Source: Bacteroidia bacterium (GTDB taxonomy: Bacteria; Bacteroidota; Bacteroidia; 2-12-FULL-35-15). From it: a stretch of 64,000 nucleotides of DNA. Positions 27,153 through 35,899 of this stretch are shown here, piece after piece. Position numbers and translations under genes: made by a program. The notes beneath the pieces were generated by a model that saw only the letters and a program-made list of their open reading frames with translations, made no database searches and was not told the DNA's origin. The stretch is from positions 310,001 to 374,000 of the forward strand of contig JAURXZ010000024.1 in assembly GCA_030654175.1 (NCBI GenBank), read 5' to 3'. Positions within the stretch are counted from its first letter, which is position 1; every line of letters starts with the position of its first letter.

Positions 27153-29636
27153 CTATTCCTGATAATAAACCCTTTTTACTCTTCTTGAAACATTGGTTAA
27201 TATTTCATAAGGAATTGTTCCAACATCCTTTGCAACCTCTGTGATGGGATAGGCTTCACCAAAAACGATCACTTCATCATTTTCACTCGCATTAATATCG
27301 GTTATGTCGATCATGCACATATCCATGCATACGTTGCCGATAATAGGAGCATATTTACCGTTTACGATCATTTTCCCTTTACCACCGCTAAGTTTGCGGC
27401 TCAACCCATCGGCATACCCTATTGGTACGGTAGCTATTTGTATGTCGCGGGTTGCGATTCCTTTCCGGCTATAACCAATGGTTTCGTTTGCAGGAATATT
27501 TTTTATTTGAGAAATACTGGTTTTTAATGTGCTTACATTTTGCAGTTGGCTCTGTTCTGAAGTGCCGGCTCCAATGCCATATAATCCAATGCCCAGGCGC
27601 ACCATATCAAATTGTGCATCAGGAAAACGGGTAATGCCGGCCGAATTTAATATATGTTTCATAATTGGATAAGTGAAATGTGATTTTATTTTTTCACTCA
27701 TCTCATTAAATCGTTTTATTTGTTGCCATGTAAAATCATCGTGTTCACTTTCATCTGTTGCAGCTAAATGTGAAAAAACGGATTTTACGGTAAGATGTTT
27801 ATTGTTTTTGATGCGGACGATCAGTTCATTTACTTCGTCCGGATCAAAACCTAAACGGTGCATGCCAGTATCCAGTTTGATGTGTATAGGGATAGGGTGG
27901 TCGCTGTCGTGCTCGCTTCGTTTTAATGTTTCTTCAAATAAACTTAACACACGGAAACTGTAAATTTCGGGCTCCAGGTTGTATTGAAGCATTGAATCAT
28001 AGCTTTGCTCCTCAGGATTCATCACCATTATTGGCATGGTGATCCCCGCTTTACGCAATTCAATACCTTCATCGGCATAAGCGACAGCTAAAAAATCAAC
28101 ACGGTGAAACTGAAGTATATTGGCTATTTCAAAGCTTCCGCTCCCATACGAAAAGGCCTTTACCATGGCCATTATTTTGGTGTCCGATTTAATTTTTGCA
28201 CGAAAATAATTCAGGTTGTGAACGATCGCATTCAAATTAATTTCCAAAACCGTTTCATGTGCTTTTTGTTGAATAATTTTACTGATTGCTTCAAAGCCGA
28301 AGGCTCTGGCGCCTTTCAATAAAATAGTTTCGTCACGAAAAAACGAATTATTAAATTCTTTTAAAAATTCATCGGTTGATCTGTAAAAAGTTTTTTCAAC
28401 ATCAAATTGTTTTGTTTGGTTGGAAATGCCATCTCCAATTCCGATCAGGCGTGAAACCCCCTTTTTGTGGATCAACTCGGCCACCTCTTTATAAAGTGTT
28501 TCTTCATTCCGGCCGCTTTGTAAAATATCCGAAAGTATAAGTGTCTTTTTGGGATGCTGTTTTTGCTGATTTAAAAAATCCAGCGCTATGGCCAACGAAC
28601 CTAAATCGGAATTATAACTATCATTGATGATGGAGCAATTGTTGATGCCTTCTTTTAATTCCAACCGCATTGCTATTGGGCTCAAAAAGCGCATGCGTTC
28701 TGCTATTACAGGGTTCTCATAACCTAAGTAAAGCAGCATTGCCCAACAGTGGATAGCATTTTCGATGCTTGCCTCATCGGTAAAAGGAATATTGATTTGG
28801 ATGAAATCATTTTTGTAGATGCCCTGAATTTTTGTGTCAGCAATGCCTTTAGTGATACGCCCTACCAACAGGTCGGAACGAAGCTTGCGCGACCACGAAA
28901 AAACTTGTAGGTCCTTAAATGCTTTGTTTATAGTGATTTCATTGTGTACTAATAAATAATCTTTGCAATAGATCAAGACTTCTGAATTAACGAAGAGCTT
29001 TAATTTTTCGTCTACCTTTTGCTTTTGATTTTCAAAATTTTCATCATGCGCCTGCCCTATGTTGGTTATCAATCCAATGGTTGGCTGAATGATGGCTTCA
29101 AGCAAACTCATTTCCTGTGTTTTTGAAATACCGGCTTCAAAAATACCCAGTTTATTCTCTCCGGTTATTTGCCAAACAGAAAGAGGAACACCCACCTGTG
29201 AGTTAAAACTTTTTGGACTGCGCACAATGTTTTTGTCTTCACGCATTAATTGATACAGCCACTCTTTAACAATTGTTTTTCCGTTACTTCCCGTAATACC
29301 AATAACCGGAATTTTAAATTGTTTACGATGAAAGGCGCACAAATATTGCAAGGCAAGTAGTGTATCTTTTACCAATAAAAAAACCGAATTATTGAAGACA
29401 GCATTGTTTTGCGGCAAAGATGAAACTACAAAATGACGTACACCTTTTTCATACAGATCAATTAAATACGCATGGCCATCATGACGTTCGCCTTTAATGG
29501 CAAAAAATAAAGATGTCTCCGCATTGCTGAGTTTGCGGCTATCTATCAGCAGGTTTTTGATCGCAGTGTTTGTATTGCCATTGCCGCTGGTGCTTGCATT
29601 AATTACGGTAGCAATGGTTGAGATAGTATGGTTCAT
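27153..29636 (-). CDS. Bifunctional MurF ligase / alanine racemase
   Basis: An 827-residue fusion typical of Bacteroidota. The N-terminal part is UDP-N-acetylmuramoyl-tripeptide:D-Ala-D-Ala ligase, with the ATP loop GITGSNGKTIVKEWL near residue 115 and later NDSYNSDLGSLAIALDFL. The C-terminal part is a PLP-dependent alanine racemase beginning near residue 465 (ETVLEINLNAIVHNL). Its PLP lysine lies in KIMAMVKAFSYGSG, the catalytic Tyr in ETIGYSRKGIA, and VCMDMCMIDITD is a family block. Joining the two activities links D-alanine supply to its use in peptidoglycan precursors. Tdk follows upstream on the same strand with 53 bases between. Confidence 0.96.
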   Translation of the reverse strand: MNHTISTIATVINASTSGNGNTNTAIKNLLIDSRKLSNAETSLFFAIKGERHDGHAYLIDLYEKGVRHFVVSSLPQNNAVFNNSVFLLVKDTLLALQYLCAFHRKQFKIPVIGITGSNGKTIVKEWLYQLMREDKNIVRSPKSFNSQVGVPLSVWQITGENKLGIFEAGISKTQEMSLLEAIIQPTIGLITNIGQAHDENFENQKQKVDEKLKLFVNSEVLIYCKDYLLVHNEITINKAFKDLQVFSWSRKLRSDLLVGRITKGIADTKIQGIYKNDFIQINIPFTDEASIENAIHCWAMLLYLGYENPVIAERMRFLSPIAMRLELKEGINNCSIINDSYNSDLGSLAIALDFLNQQKQHPKKTLILSDILQSGRNEETLYKEVAELIHKKGVSRLIGIGDGISNQTKQFDVEKTFYRSTDEFLKEFNNSFFRDETILLKGARAFGFEAISKIIQQKAHETVLEINLNAIVHNLNYFRAKIKSDTKIMAMVKAFSYGSGSFEIANILQFHRVDFLAVAYADEGIELRKAGITMPIMVMNPEEQSYDSMLQYNLEPEIYSFRVLSLFEETLKRSEHDSDHPIPIHIKLDTGMHRLGFDPDEVNELIVRIKNNKHLTVKSVFSHLAATDESEHDDFTWQQIKRFNEMSEKIKSHFTYPIMKHILNSAGITRFPDAQFDMVRLGIGLYGIGAGTSEQSQLQNVSTLKTSISQIKNIPANETIGYSRKGIATRDIQIATVPIGYADGLSRKLSGGKGKMIVNGKYAPIIGNVCMDMCMIDITDINASENDEVIVFGEAYPITEVAKDVGTIPYEILTNVSRRVKRVYYQE

Positions 29637-29689
29637 TTTTTAAAAAAATCGGTGCTGATAAAAAAAATGTTTAGATTATAAATTTGGAA

Positions 29690-30280
29690 TTACTCTAAAT
29701 TAGTTATCCGCATAGCACCTACAAAACAATCTCTGCAAAGCGGTTCATAATTATTTGTTTCTCCAAGTAATACTAAGGATGATTCCTGAGTAATGCGATG
29801 TGAATGATTTGCAACATTTCCACAACGCATACAAATAGCATGAACTTTGGTAACATGCTCTGCAATGGCTAATAATGCAGGGATCGGGCCGAAAGGCTTT
29901 CCTAAATAATCCATGTCCAATCCGGCAATGATTACCCTTACACCACTATCAGCAAGTTGATTGCAAACATCAACCAAACCTGCATCAAAAAATTGCGCTT
30001 CGTCAATACCAACAACCTGAACATCGCTTGCTAGTAATAATATATTTCCTGAGGAAGGGACCGGTGTGGAATGAATAGAGTTACTGTTATGAGAAACAAC
30101 TTTTACATCATCGTAACGGGTATCAATAGCGGGTTTAAAGATCTCCACTTTTTGTTTTGCATATTGAGCCCGTTTGAGTCTTCGTATCAATTCTTCTGTT
30201 TTTCCCGAAAACATAGAGCCGCAAATAACTTCGATTGAGCCTTTGCGATTATGCGGATGAATGGTGTTTTCGAGGAACAT
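29690..30280 (-). CDS. tdk: Thymidine kinase
   Basis: A 196-residue type II thymidine kinase that phosphorylates thymidine for salvage. The P-loop [15 protein letters not shown] spans residues 21-35, and the lid and base region has [14 protein letters not shown]. The structural zinc site is CMRCGN and CRDC towards the end. Length is normal. It lies upstream of murF-alr in the same direction, perhaps co-transcribed. Confidence 0.97.
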   Translation of the reverse strand: MFLENTIHPHNRKGSIEVICGSMFSGKTEELIRRLKRAQYAKQKVEIFKPAIDTRYDDVKVVSHNSNSIHSTPVPSSGNILLLASDVQVVGIDEAQFFDAGLVDVCNQLADSGVRVIIAGLDMDYLGKPFGPIPALLAIAEHVTKVHAICMRCGNVANHSHRITQESSLVLLGETNNYEPLCRDCFVGAMRITNLE

Positions 30281-30471
30281 GCTAAGGGAAAGTTGAATGT
30301 TAAATTATAAATGCTAAGGAAATGTTGGATGTTGAATTATCGAGTAAGATCATTTATAATTCAACATTTATCATTTATCATTCCCTAAAAGTGTATTTTT
30401 ATTCACAATTAATGTAGTACAAAACTAATCAAAAAAGCGTTGTGAAAATTCACCCGCCAAAATAAATATTC

Positions 30472-31836
30472 ATGGATAAGTTCAATGTCAGAAAGGAGAT
30501 TGCGGCTTTGCGGGTCTTATTCATTTTTTTGTTTTCTTCTTTCATCGGTCCATCCGTTTTTGCACAGGAAAATAAAGGAGAAGTTTATCAATATGCCCGA
30601 AAGATTGTTGATACAATGGCTTCAAAAAGCATGCACGGGCGTGGCTATGTAAATGATGGAGATAAAATTGCTGCCAATTATATCCGGTCGGAATTTAAAA
30701 AGTTGGGATTAAAACCGTTCAAAGATGATTATTATCAACCCTTTACTTTTTCGATCAATACATTTCCCGATAAACTGGAATTAAAATTTAACTTGTCAGA
30801 TAAAAGCAATAAGAATTTTAATTTTACCGGAATTGCAGGAAAAAATTATTTAGTAGAGCCATCTTCACCAGGTATTTCTGCGGATTATTCTTTAGACGTT
30901 TTTGATTCTACCAATGCGCTTTGTAATAGAACATTTAGAAAATTTGTTAGAAGAACCGTCAAAAATCAATTTATTCTGATTGATGACAGAGGCGTTACTG
31001 ACAAAAAAAAACTAGCTTATTTTAGTAAGATAAGATTAAACCCTAGTTCGGTAGCGGGAACAATTGAAGTAGTAAAAAAGTTGACATGGAGCCAATCTCA
31101 AACGGTTTCAAACTTTGTGAAAATTCGGATATTAGCAGACAGCTTTAATTACAATGGTTATAGAAAAGCGGAGGGTGGAGGTGGAATAGTAATAGAAAAT
31201 AAATTCATCCCCAACTATCAATCTCAAAATACCATTGGCTATGTTAAAGGGTCCGAGCAACCCGATTCATTTATTGTTTTTTCGGCCCATTACGATCACT
31301 TAGGGCAAATGGGTAAAGATGCTTATTTCCCGGGCGCCAATGATAACGCAAGCGGTTGCGCGATGTTACTTAACCTTGCAAAATATTATTCTATCCCACA
31401 AAACCAACCAAAATATTCTATTGCCTTCATGGCGTTTGGCGCTGAGGAGGTTGGTTTGCTTGGTTCTAAACATTATACCGAAACTCCGTTGTTCCCGCTC
31501 AACAGCATTCGGTTTTTATTGAATATGGATATTATGGGAACCGGAGAGGATGGCATTACCGTGGTAAATGGTTCTGTTTTTAAAGAAGAGTTCGACAATC
31601 TGGTAAAAATAAATGTGAAAAACAGTTTTATCAAAGATGTAAAAATACGGGGAAAAGCGGCCAATAGCGACCATTATTTTTTTTCAGAAAAAGGTGTAAA
31701 AGCCTTTTTTATCTACACCATGGGTGGAATAAAAGCGTATCACGATATTTACGATAGAGCAGAAACATTACCTTTGAATGAATTTGAAGATATGTTTAAA
31801 TTGATAATGTCATTTAGTACATATCTACAAAATTAA
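30472..31836 (+). CDS. Exported M28-family zinc aminopeptidase
   Basis: A 454-residue exported peptidase with a signal peptide (hydrophobic RVLFIFLFSSFIGPSVFAQ). The di-zinc M28 motifs are seen in order: SAHYDHLGQ, PGANDNASGCAMLL, FMAFGAEEVGLLGS, LNMDIMGTGEDG and SDHYFFSEKGVKAFFIYTMG. These supply the His, Asp, Glu-Glu, Asp and His ligands. A PA-like insert lies between residues 120 and 250. There is no T9SS sorting domain, so it may be periplasmic. It probably digests peptides. Confidence 0.92.
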   Translation: MDKFNVRKEIAALRVLFIFLFSSFIGPSVFAQENKGEVYQYARKIVDTMASKSMHGRGYVNDGDKIAANYIRSEFKKLGLKPFKDDYYQPFTFSINTFPDKLELKFNLSDKSNKNFNFTGIAGKNYLVEPSSPGISADYSLDVFDSTNALCNRTFRKFVRRTVKNQFILIDDRGVTDKKKLAYFSKIRLNPSSVAGTIEVVKKLTWSQSQTVSNFVKIRILADSFNYNGYRKAEGGGGIVIENKFIPNYQSQNTIGYVKGSEQPDSFIVFSAHYDHLGQMGKDAYFPGANDNASGCAMLLNLAKYYSIPQNQPKYSIAFMAFGAEEVGLLGSKHYTETPLFPLNSIRFLLNMDIMGTGEDGITVVNGSVFKEEFDNLVKINVKNSFIKDVKIRGKAANSDHYFFSEKGVKAFFIYTMGGIKAYHDIYDRAETLPLNEFEDMFKLIMSFSTYLQN

Positions 31837-31908
31837 TAAAAGTGACAGAGATTTAAAATGGAGAGATTATGAAATTTGTGCAGCAACAAATAAAATTGCA
31901 GCCGAATT

Positions 31909-31941
31909 AATTCCCCCTTGAAAAGGGGGGTAGGGGGGATT
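31909..31941 (+). repeat. C/G-rich palindromic repeat, copy 1
   Basis: The element reads ATTCCCCCTT-G-AAAAGGGGGG followed by TAGGGGGGATT. It has a short hairpin plus a trailing G tract. Two other copies lie at 32353-32383 (inverted) and 61562-61592 (same orientation). This copy lies about 45 bases upstream of the DUF559 start codon. Confidence 0.85.
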
Positions 31942-31986
31942 AAAAGTGCAAGTTATTAAATAGGATAAATTCATAAACCCATCGCA

Positions 31987-32385
31987 TTGAAAAAACCTTT
32001 CGTGGATTATAATTTAGATTTAAAAGCGGATTCGCGCCTTTTAAGGAATAATTCCACTTTATCAGAAGTGCTTTTATGGAAAAAATTACGCGCAGGAAGT
32101 ATGATGGGGTTCAAATTTAACAGGCAAAAACCTCTTGGAAATTATATTGTTGATTTTTATTGTAAACCATTAAATTTGATAATTGAAATTGATAGAAGTA
32201 GTCACGATAATAAATATGAAAAAGATTGTTATCGCCAGAAGGAGTTAGAAAAACTAGGGTTTACCGTATTAAGATTTACAGATTTACAAGTGAAAAAGGA
32301 TATGAATAATGTAATTAGAGGAATTGAGATTTGGGTTAATGAAAACAAAAAGAATCCCCCTAACCCCCTTTTTAAGGGGGAATGA
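31987..32385 (+). CDS. DUF559-family nuclease-like protein
   Basis: A 132-residue protein of the DUF559 family, a fold related to very short patch repair and PD-(D/E)xK endonucleases. The family pattern is clear: LRNNSTLSEVLLWKKLRAG, MGFKFNRQKPLGNYIVDFYC, LNLIIEIDRSSHD, then LEKLGFTVLRFTD. The conserved Glu-x-Asp of the family sits in IIEIDRSSH. The start is a TTG at 31987. The last residues, NPPNPLFKGE, are encoded by the inverted palindrome copy at 32353-32383, and another copy lies upstream, so the gene is bracketed by repeats. Function is unknown; it could be a repeat-associated mobility or repair nuclease. Confidence 0.85.
   Translation: MKKPFVDYNLDLKADSRLLRNNSTLSEVLLWKKLRAGSMMGFKFNRQKPLGNYIVDFYCKPLNLIIEIDRSSHDNKYEKDCYRQKELEKLGFTVLRFTDLQVKKDMNNVIRGIEIWVNENKKNPPNPLFKGE
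32353..32383 (-). repeat. C/G-rich palindromic repeat, copy 2
   Basis: Inverted relative to copy 1. Read on the minus strand it is ATTCCCCCTT-AAAAA-GGGGG followed by TTAGGGGGATT. It overlaps the last codons of the DUF559 gene and so defines its C-terminus. The gene plus both repeats spans about 475 bases. Confidence 0.85.
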
Positions 32386-32443
32386 ATTCATCCATAATAA
32401 CAAGAACACAGCTTAAAGATGAAATGAAGGAATAAATAAATCT

Positions 32444-33115
32444 ATGAAACTATACATTGTACCTACACCTATTGGAAACCTTGAAGATATCACCCTTCGA
32501 GCGATTCGTATTTTAAAAGAGGTGGACCTGATATTAGCTGAAGATACGCGTAAATCCGGCATTCTTTTAAAACATTTAAATATTACAAAAAAGATGTTTG
32601 CGCATCATATGCACAACGAACATAAAACGGCAACAATGATTGCCGACCGCATTGCAAGCGGTGAAAGCATAGCATTAATAACGGATGCAGGCACCCCCGC
32701 TATTTCTGACCCCGGATTTTTATTGGTGCGTGAGTGTATAAAAAAAGGGATAGAGGTAGAGTGTTTGCCTGGTGCAACAGCATTTGTGCCGGCTTTGGTC
32801 AATTCAGGTTTGCCAAGTGATTCATTTTGTTTTGAAGGTTTTTTACCTCAAAAAAAAGGGCGACAGACAAAAATTAAATCATTAGTGAGTGAACCGCGCA
32901 CGATGATTTTTTATGAATCTCCACATCGCCTGGTAAAAGCACTGGAGCAGTTCATAGAGTTTTTTGGTGCTGATAGAAAAGCTTCCGTTTCCCGTGAACT
33001 TACCAAGATGTTTGAAGAAACAAAACGTGGTACTTTACAGGAAATTCTGGATTATTTTAAAGAAAAAACAATTAAAGGTGAAATTGTGATCGTATTGGAA
33101 GGCAATAAAAATTAA
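32444..33115 (+). CDS. rsmI: 16S rRNA 2'-O-methyltransferase RsmI
   Basis: A 223-residue SAM-dependent enzyme that methylates the ribose of C1402 in 16S rRNA. It shows the tetrapyrrole methylase-like N-terminus LYIVPTPIGNLEDITLRAIR, then LILAEDTRKSGILLKHL, TDAGTPAISDPGFLLV and PGATAFVPALVNSGLPSDSFCFEGFLP. The length is slightly short of the proteobacterial form because the C-terminal extension is reduced, which is common in this phylum. The stop codon lies at the edge of the inverted repeat before corA. Confidence 0.96.
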   Translation: MKLYIVPTPIGNLEDITLRAIRILKEVDLILAEDTRKSGILLKHLNITKKMFAHHMHNEHKTATMIADRIASGESIALITDAGTPAISDPGFLLVRECIKKGIEVECLPGATAFVPALVNSGLPSDSFCFEGFLPQKKGRQTKIKSLVSEPRTMIFYESPHRLVKALEQFIEFFGADRKASVSRELTKMFEETKRGTLQEILDYFKEKTIKGEIVIVLEGNKN

Positions 33116-33226
33116 TTTTACAATTTTTCCAATTTGTCAGTAGGCAATTTGTCTCCTTGAATAATTGTATGCCGTAAAATTGTTAAAGTTGATTTGTAAA
33201 ATTGCCTACTGAAAAATTGTAAAATT
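33114..33226. repeat. Imperfect inverted repeat between rsmI and corA
   Basis: AATTTTACAATTTTT (33114-33128) and CAGTAGGCAATTT (33138-33150) pair perfectly with AAATTGCCTACTG (33199-33211) and AAAAATTGTAAAATT (33212-33226). The arms cover nearly the whole intergenic region and overlap the rsmI stop codon. The right arm carries one copy of the TTGCCTACTG repeat. Confidence 0.75.
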
Positions 33227-33229
33227 GAT
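33202..33229 (+). repeat. TTGCCTACTG repeat, copy 1
   Basis: A 28-base unit TTGCCTACTG-N3-AATTGTAAAATTGAT. Further copies lie at 34361-34387 and 34431-34458, both after corA, and an inverted partial copy at 33138-33150. Confidence 0.75.
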
Positions 33230-33233
33230 TTAT

Positions 33234-34280
33234 ATGGAATACGTACTAAATAAAGCCGGAGCCCCTCCGGGAACAGTTGTTTATAGTGGAAAAGACACTG
33301 CCGAGAAAGTAAAGATCACTCTCATTGAATATAACGAAACCCAATTTATTGAAAAAAATTTTTATGACTTTGCTGAATGTTTAGAATCGGTGGATCCCAA
33401 CATGGTAAAGTGGATAAATGTTGATGGGATACATAAAGTTGGATTAATTGAAGCGATAGGTAAACATTATAACATTCACGCCCTCACTCTTGAAGATATT
33501 GTAAACACAAACCAGCGTTCTAAGTTTGAGGATTATGATACTTATGTGGTATCGATCATGAAAATGATCTACTATGATGAAGAAATTCGCTCCGAACAGC
33601 TGACGGTTATTTTAATGGAAGGAATGGTTATTTCATTTCAGGAAATACACGGAGGCGATGCTTTTGATATGATACGAAACCGGATTCGTCAAGGGAAAGG
33701 ACGAATCCGTAAGATGGGGGCTGATTATTTAGCCTATGCTCTACTGGATGCAGTAGTAGATTGTTATTTTACCATTCTTGAAAAATTTGGTGACAGGATA
33801 GAATTGCTTGAGGAAGAATTGATGGAGGAGCCTACTAAAGAAACATTGAAACAACTGCATTTCATGAAACGTGAAATGATTTTTTTACGCAAAGCTGTTT
33901 GGCCAATGCGTGAGTTAATTAATAATTTAGAGCGCAGCGAAACCGAATTAATAAAACCCTCCACAGATATTTATTTGAGGGATTTACACGACCATTCCGT
34001 GCGTGTGATTGATACCGTTGAAACATTCCGAGATTTGCTTTCCGGCATGATGGATATTTATTTATCCAGTGTAAGCAACAGGATGAATGAAGTTATGAAA
34101 GTGTTAACCATTATTACTACCATTTTTGTTCCGGTAACATTTATTGTTGGTGTATACGGTATGAATTTCGACTTTATGCCCGAACTTCACTCAAAATGGG
34201 GGTACCCGCTAACATGGTTCGTAATAATTGTTACGATCGGGTCCTTATTGATCTATTTCCGAAGAAAGAAGTGGATGTAG
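33234..34280 (+). CDS. corA: CorA-family magnesium/cobalt channel
   Basis: A pentameric divalent cation channel subunit of about 348 residues. The large cytosolic part is followed by two transmembrane helices, with the signature YGMNF in the loop (GVYGMNFDFMPELHSKWGYP) and the C-terminus TWFVIIVTIGSLLIYFRRKKWM. The ATG at 33234 (MEYVLNKAGAPPG) is preferred to an upstream TTG at 33225. The gene is bracketed on both sides by TTGCCTACTG-type repeats. CorA mainly imports magnesium; cobalt or nickel transport is also possible. Confidence 0.95.
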   Translation: MEYVLNKAGAPPGTVVYSGKDTAEKVKITLIEYNETQFIEKNFYDFAECLESVDPNMVKWINVDGIHKVGLIEAIGKHYNIHALTLEDIVNTNQRSKFEDYDTYVVSIMKMIYYDEEIRSEQLTVILMEGMVISFQEIHGGDAFDMIRNRIRQGKGRIRKMGADYLAYALLDAVVDCYFTILEKFGDRIELLEEELMEEPTKETLKQLHFMKREMIFLRKAVWPMRELINNLERSETELIKPSTDIYLRDLHDHSVRVIDTVETFRDLLSGMMDIYLSSVSNRMNEVMKVLTIITTIFVPVTFIVGVYGMNFDFMPELHSKWGYPLTWFVIIVTIGSLLIYFRRKKWM

Positions 34281-34360
34281 CTTTGGAACAATTAAACAAT
34301 TGTGCAATTTGGCAATAGGCTGTTAAACAGCAGGCAATTGTTTTCATTTTTTTTAAAAAG

Positions 34361-34387
34361 TTGCCTACTGCCTATTGTAAAATTGAT
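34361..34387 (+). repeat. TTGCCTACTG repeat, copy 2
   Basis: TTGCCTACTG followed by CCTATTGTAAAATTGAT, 27 bases, same orientation as copies 1 and 3. Confidence 0.75.
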
Positions 34388-34430
34388 CTATTTCCTACTT
34401 TCCAATTGCCCCAATTGCATAATTGAATAT

Positions 34431-34458
34431 TTGCCTACTGCCAAATTGTAAAATTGAT
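34431..34458 (+). repeat. TTGCCTACTG repeat, copy 3
   Basis: TTGCCTACTG followed by CCAAATTGTAAAATTGAT, 28 bases. It just touches the stop codon of the minus-strand HemJ-like gene at 34458. Confidence 0.75.
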
Positions 34459-35009
34459 CAATTGCCTTCTTTCTTCTCCCTGCTTCTCTTATATATTTTC
34501 ACGGCAAACATCAAGGTAATTGAAAAGATCACCAAGCCTAACATTCCCCAAACCCAGCCTGTATTGCTTTTTAATTCAATTAAAAACACAATGGCAACCA
34601 AAAACACTGTTGCCAGTTCATTCCATAAACGTAGCTTAAAGGAGCTGTATTTTATAACATTTGACTGTAATTGTTTAAACATCACCTGACATTGTATGTG
34701 ATATGAAATAAGTCCACCTACAAAACAAAGCTTAAGAATAAAATATCCTTCTGATAATAAATACGGAGAGATCCAAAGTAACCAGCCTCCAAAAATAAGA
34801 GTTAATATCATGGAGGGCCATGTAATTCCATACCATAGGCGTTTCTCCATTAGTTTATATTGAGTCTGCAAAATGCTTTTTTCGGGTTCCGGTTTTGCTT
34901 CTGCTTCGGTATGATAAATAAATAATCGTCCGATATAAAAAAGCCCGGCAAACCAGGTAACTATAAAAATGACGTGTAACGGTTTGATATATTGATAAAA
35001 ACTTTCCAT
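34458..35009 (-). CDS. hemJ: HemJ/CopD-like membrane protein, possible protoporphyrinogen oxidase
   Basis: A 183-residue membrane protein with about five hydrophobic segments. The N-terminus YIKPLHVIFIVTWFAGLFYIGRLFIYH contains the conserved His12 and Arg of the HemJ family, which oxidises protoporphyrinogen IX to protoporphyrin IX in heme synthesis. MEKRLWYGITWPSMILTLIFGGWLL is the second conserved region. The C-terminal helix has NTGWVWGMLGLVIFSITLMF. Bacteroidota databases often name such genes CopD family, but the motif pattern favours HemJ. Confidence in the fold is high, in the activity moderate. Confidence 0.78.
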   Translation of the reverse strand: MESFYQYIKPLHVIFIVTWFAGLFYIGRLFIYHTEAEAKPEPEKSILQTQYKLMEKRLWYGITWPSMILTLIFGGWLLWISPYLLSEGYFILKLCFVGGLISYHIQCQVMFKQLQSNVIKYSSFKLRLWNELATVFLVAIVFLIELKSNTGWVWGMLGLVIFSITLMFAVKIYKRSREKKEGN

Positions 35010-35056
35010 TTTTTATAATTTTTCAACGAAGGTACGAATCAATACAACATAATATG

Positions 35057-35184
35057 GTTACGGATAACGAATCTGTTACGAATTTACAAAATAGTGTTTG
35101 TTACTTTTCAAAATACAGTTTCGTAAATTCGTAACCATTCGTTATTTGTAATCTGTAAATTCGTTTTTATTAGTTATCCGTAAC
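35057..35184. repeat. Nested inverted repeat between hemJ and thioesterase
   Basis: An outer pair, GTTACGGATAAC (35057-35068) and GTTATCCGTAAC (35173-35184), matches at 12 of 12 positions. An inner pair, GTTACGAATTTAC (35075-35087) and GTAAATTCGTAAC (35123-35135), matches at 13 of 13. The outer right arm touches the thioesterase promoter region. Parts recur at 10.6 and 47.3 kb, so this is a dispersed element and not a private operator. Confidence 0.75.
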
Positions 35185-35189
35185 TTTAG

Positions 35190-35197
35190 TACCTTTG
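35190..35197 (+). promoter_or_regulatory. Promoter -7 box of the thioesterase gene
   Basis: TACCTTTG, a perfect TAnnTTTG match, ends 14 bases before the ATG at 35212. It lies just outside the nested inverted repeat. A -33 TTG is not evident. Confidence 0.5.
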
Positions 35198-35211
35198 CAA
35201 AAAAAAATTTT

Positions 35212-35733
35212 ATGAAATCGAAAACGCCCAAAGAATCATTAACAATTCAAACTCAGGTAGTATTACCCAACGATACCAATGTAATGGGAAACCTGTTTGG
35301 TGGCAGATTGCTTCAGTGGATGGATATTGTTGCTTCTATCTCTGCTCACAGGCATTCCAAGCGTGTAGTGGTTACGGCTTCCGTGAATAATGTATCCTTT
35401 AATAATCCAATTCTTCATTCAAGTATAGTGACGCTGGAAGCAAAAGTTTCAAGAGCCTTTACTTCATCCATGGAAGTGTATATTGATGTTTGGGTCGAAG
35501 ACCATGTAAGTGGAGTAAAAATGAAATGTAACGAAGCTATTTATACTTTTGTTGCGGTTGATCAAAACGGCTCCCCCTTACATGTGCCTGTTTTGGTGCC
35601 TGAAACAGACGAAGAAAAGTCGCGTTTCGAAAGTGCTTTGCGCAGAAGGCAGTTAAGTTTGATCCTGGCAGGAAAAATGAATCCCCAGGATGCAACGGAA
35701 TTGAAGGCTTTGTTTGCACCTGCCAATTCCTAA
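35212..35733 (+). CDS. Hotdog-fold acyl-CoA thioesterase
   Basis: A 173-residue thioesterase that releases free acids from acyl-CoA. It matches the acyl-CoA hydrolase (YciA/BFIT-like) hotdog family: QVVLPNDTNVMGNLFGGRLLQWMDIVASISAHRHS, with the catalytic Asn/Asp region and the helix starting GGRLL. VVTASVNNVSFNNPI and SMEVYIDVWVED follow as the expected strands. Length is typical of a single hotdog domain. Chain-length preference is unknown. Confidence 0.93.
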   Translation: MKSKTPKESLTIQTQVVLPNDTNVMGNLFGGRLLQWMDIVASISAHRHSKRVVVTASVNNVSFNNPILHSSIVTLEAKVSRAFTSSMEVYIDVWVEDHVSGVKMKCNEAIYTFVAVDQNGSPLHVPVLVPETDEEKSRFESALRRRQLSLILAGKMNPQDATELKALFAPANS

Positions 35734-35899
35734 TCAAAAAACAGTTAATTGTAAGTGCCTTAAAGCTAGCCAATTACAAGAAAAATGAATTTTTCTTGGT
35801 TTGCACATCAAACATGGAAAGGGGCTGAAACCGCTTCGTAAATTTCCGTTTTTTATCCTTTATATTGGCAAAATTTGTATATTCGCAAAAAACATTTGA

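Noticed and set aside
31987-32385. DUF559 gene as part of a restriction-modification system
   Set aside because: No methyltransferase or specificity gene is adjacent; neighbours are housekeeping genes.
34283-34460. Closely spaced AT-rich repeats near corA, considered as a CRISPR array
   Set aside because: Spacing is irregular, the units are few and AT-rich, and there are no cas genes in the window.
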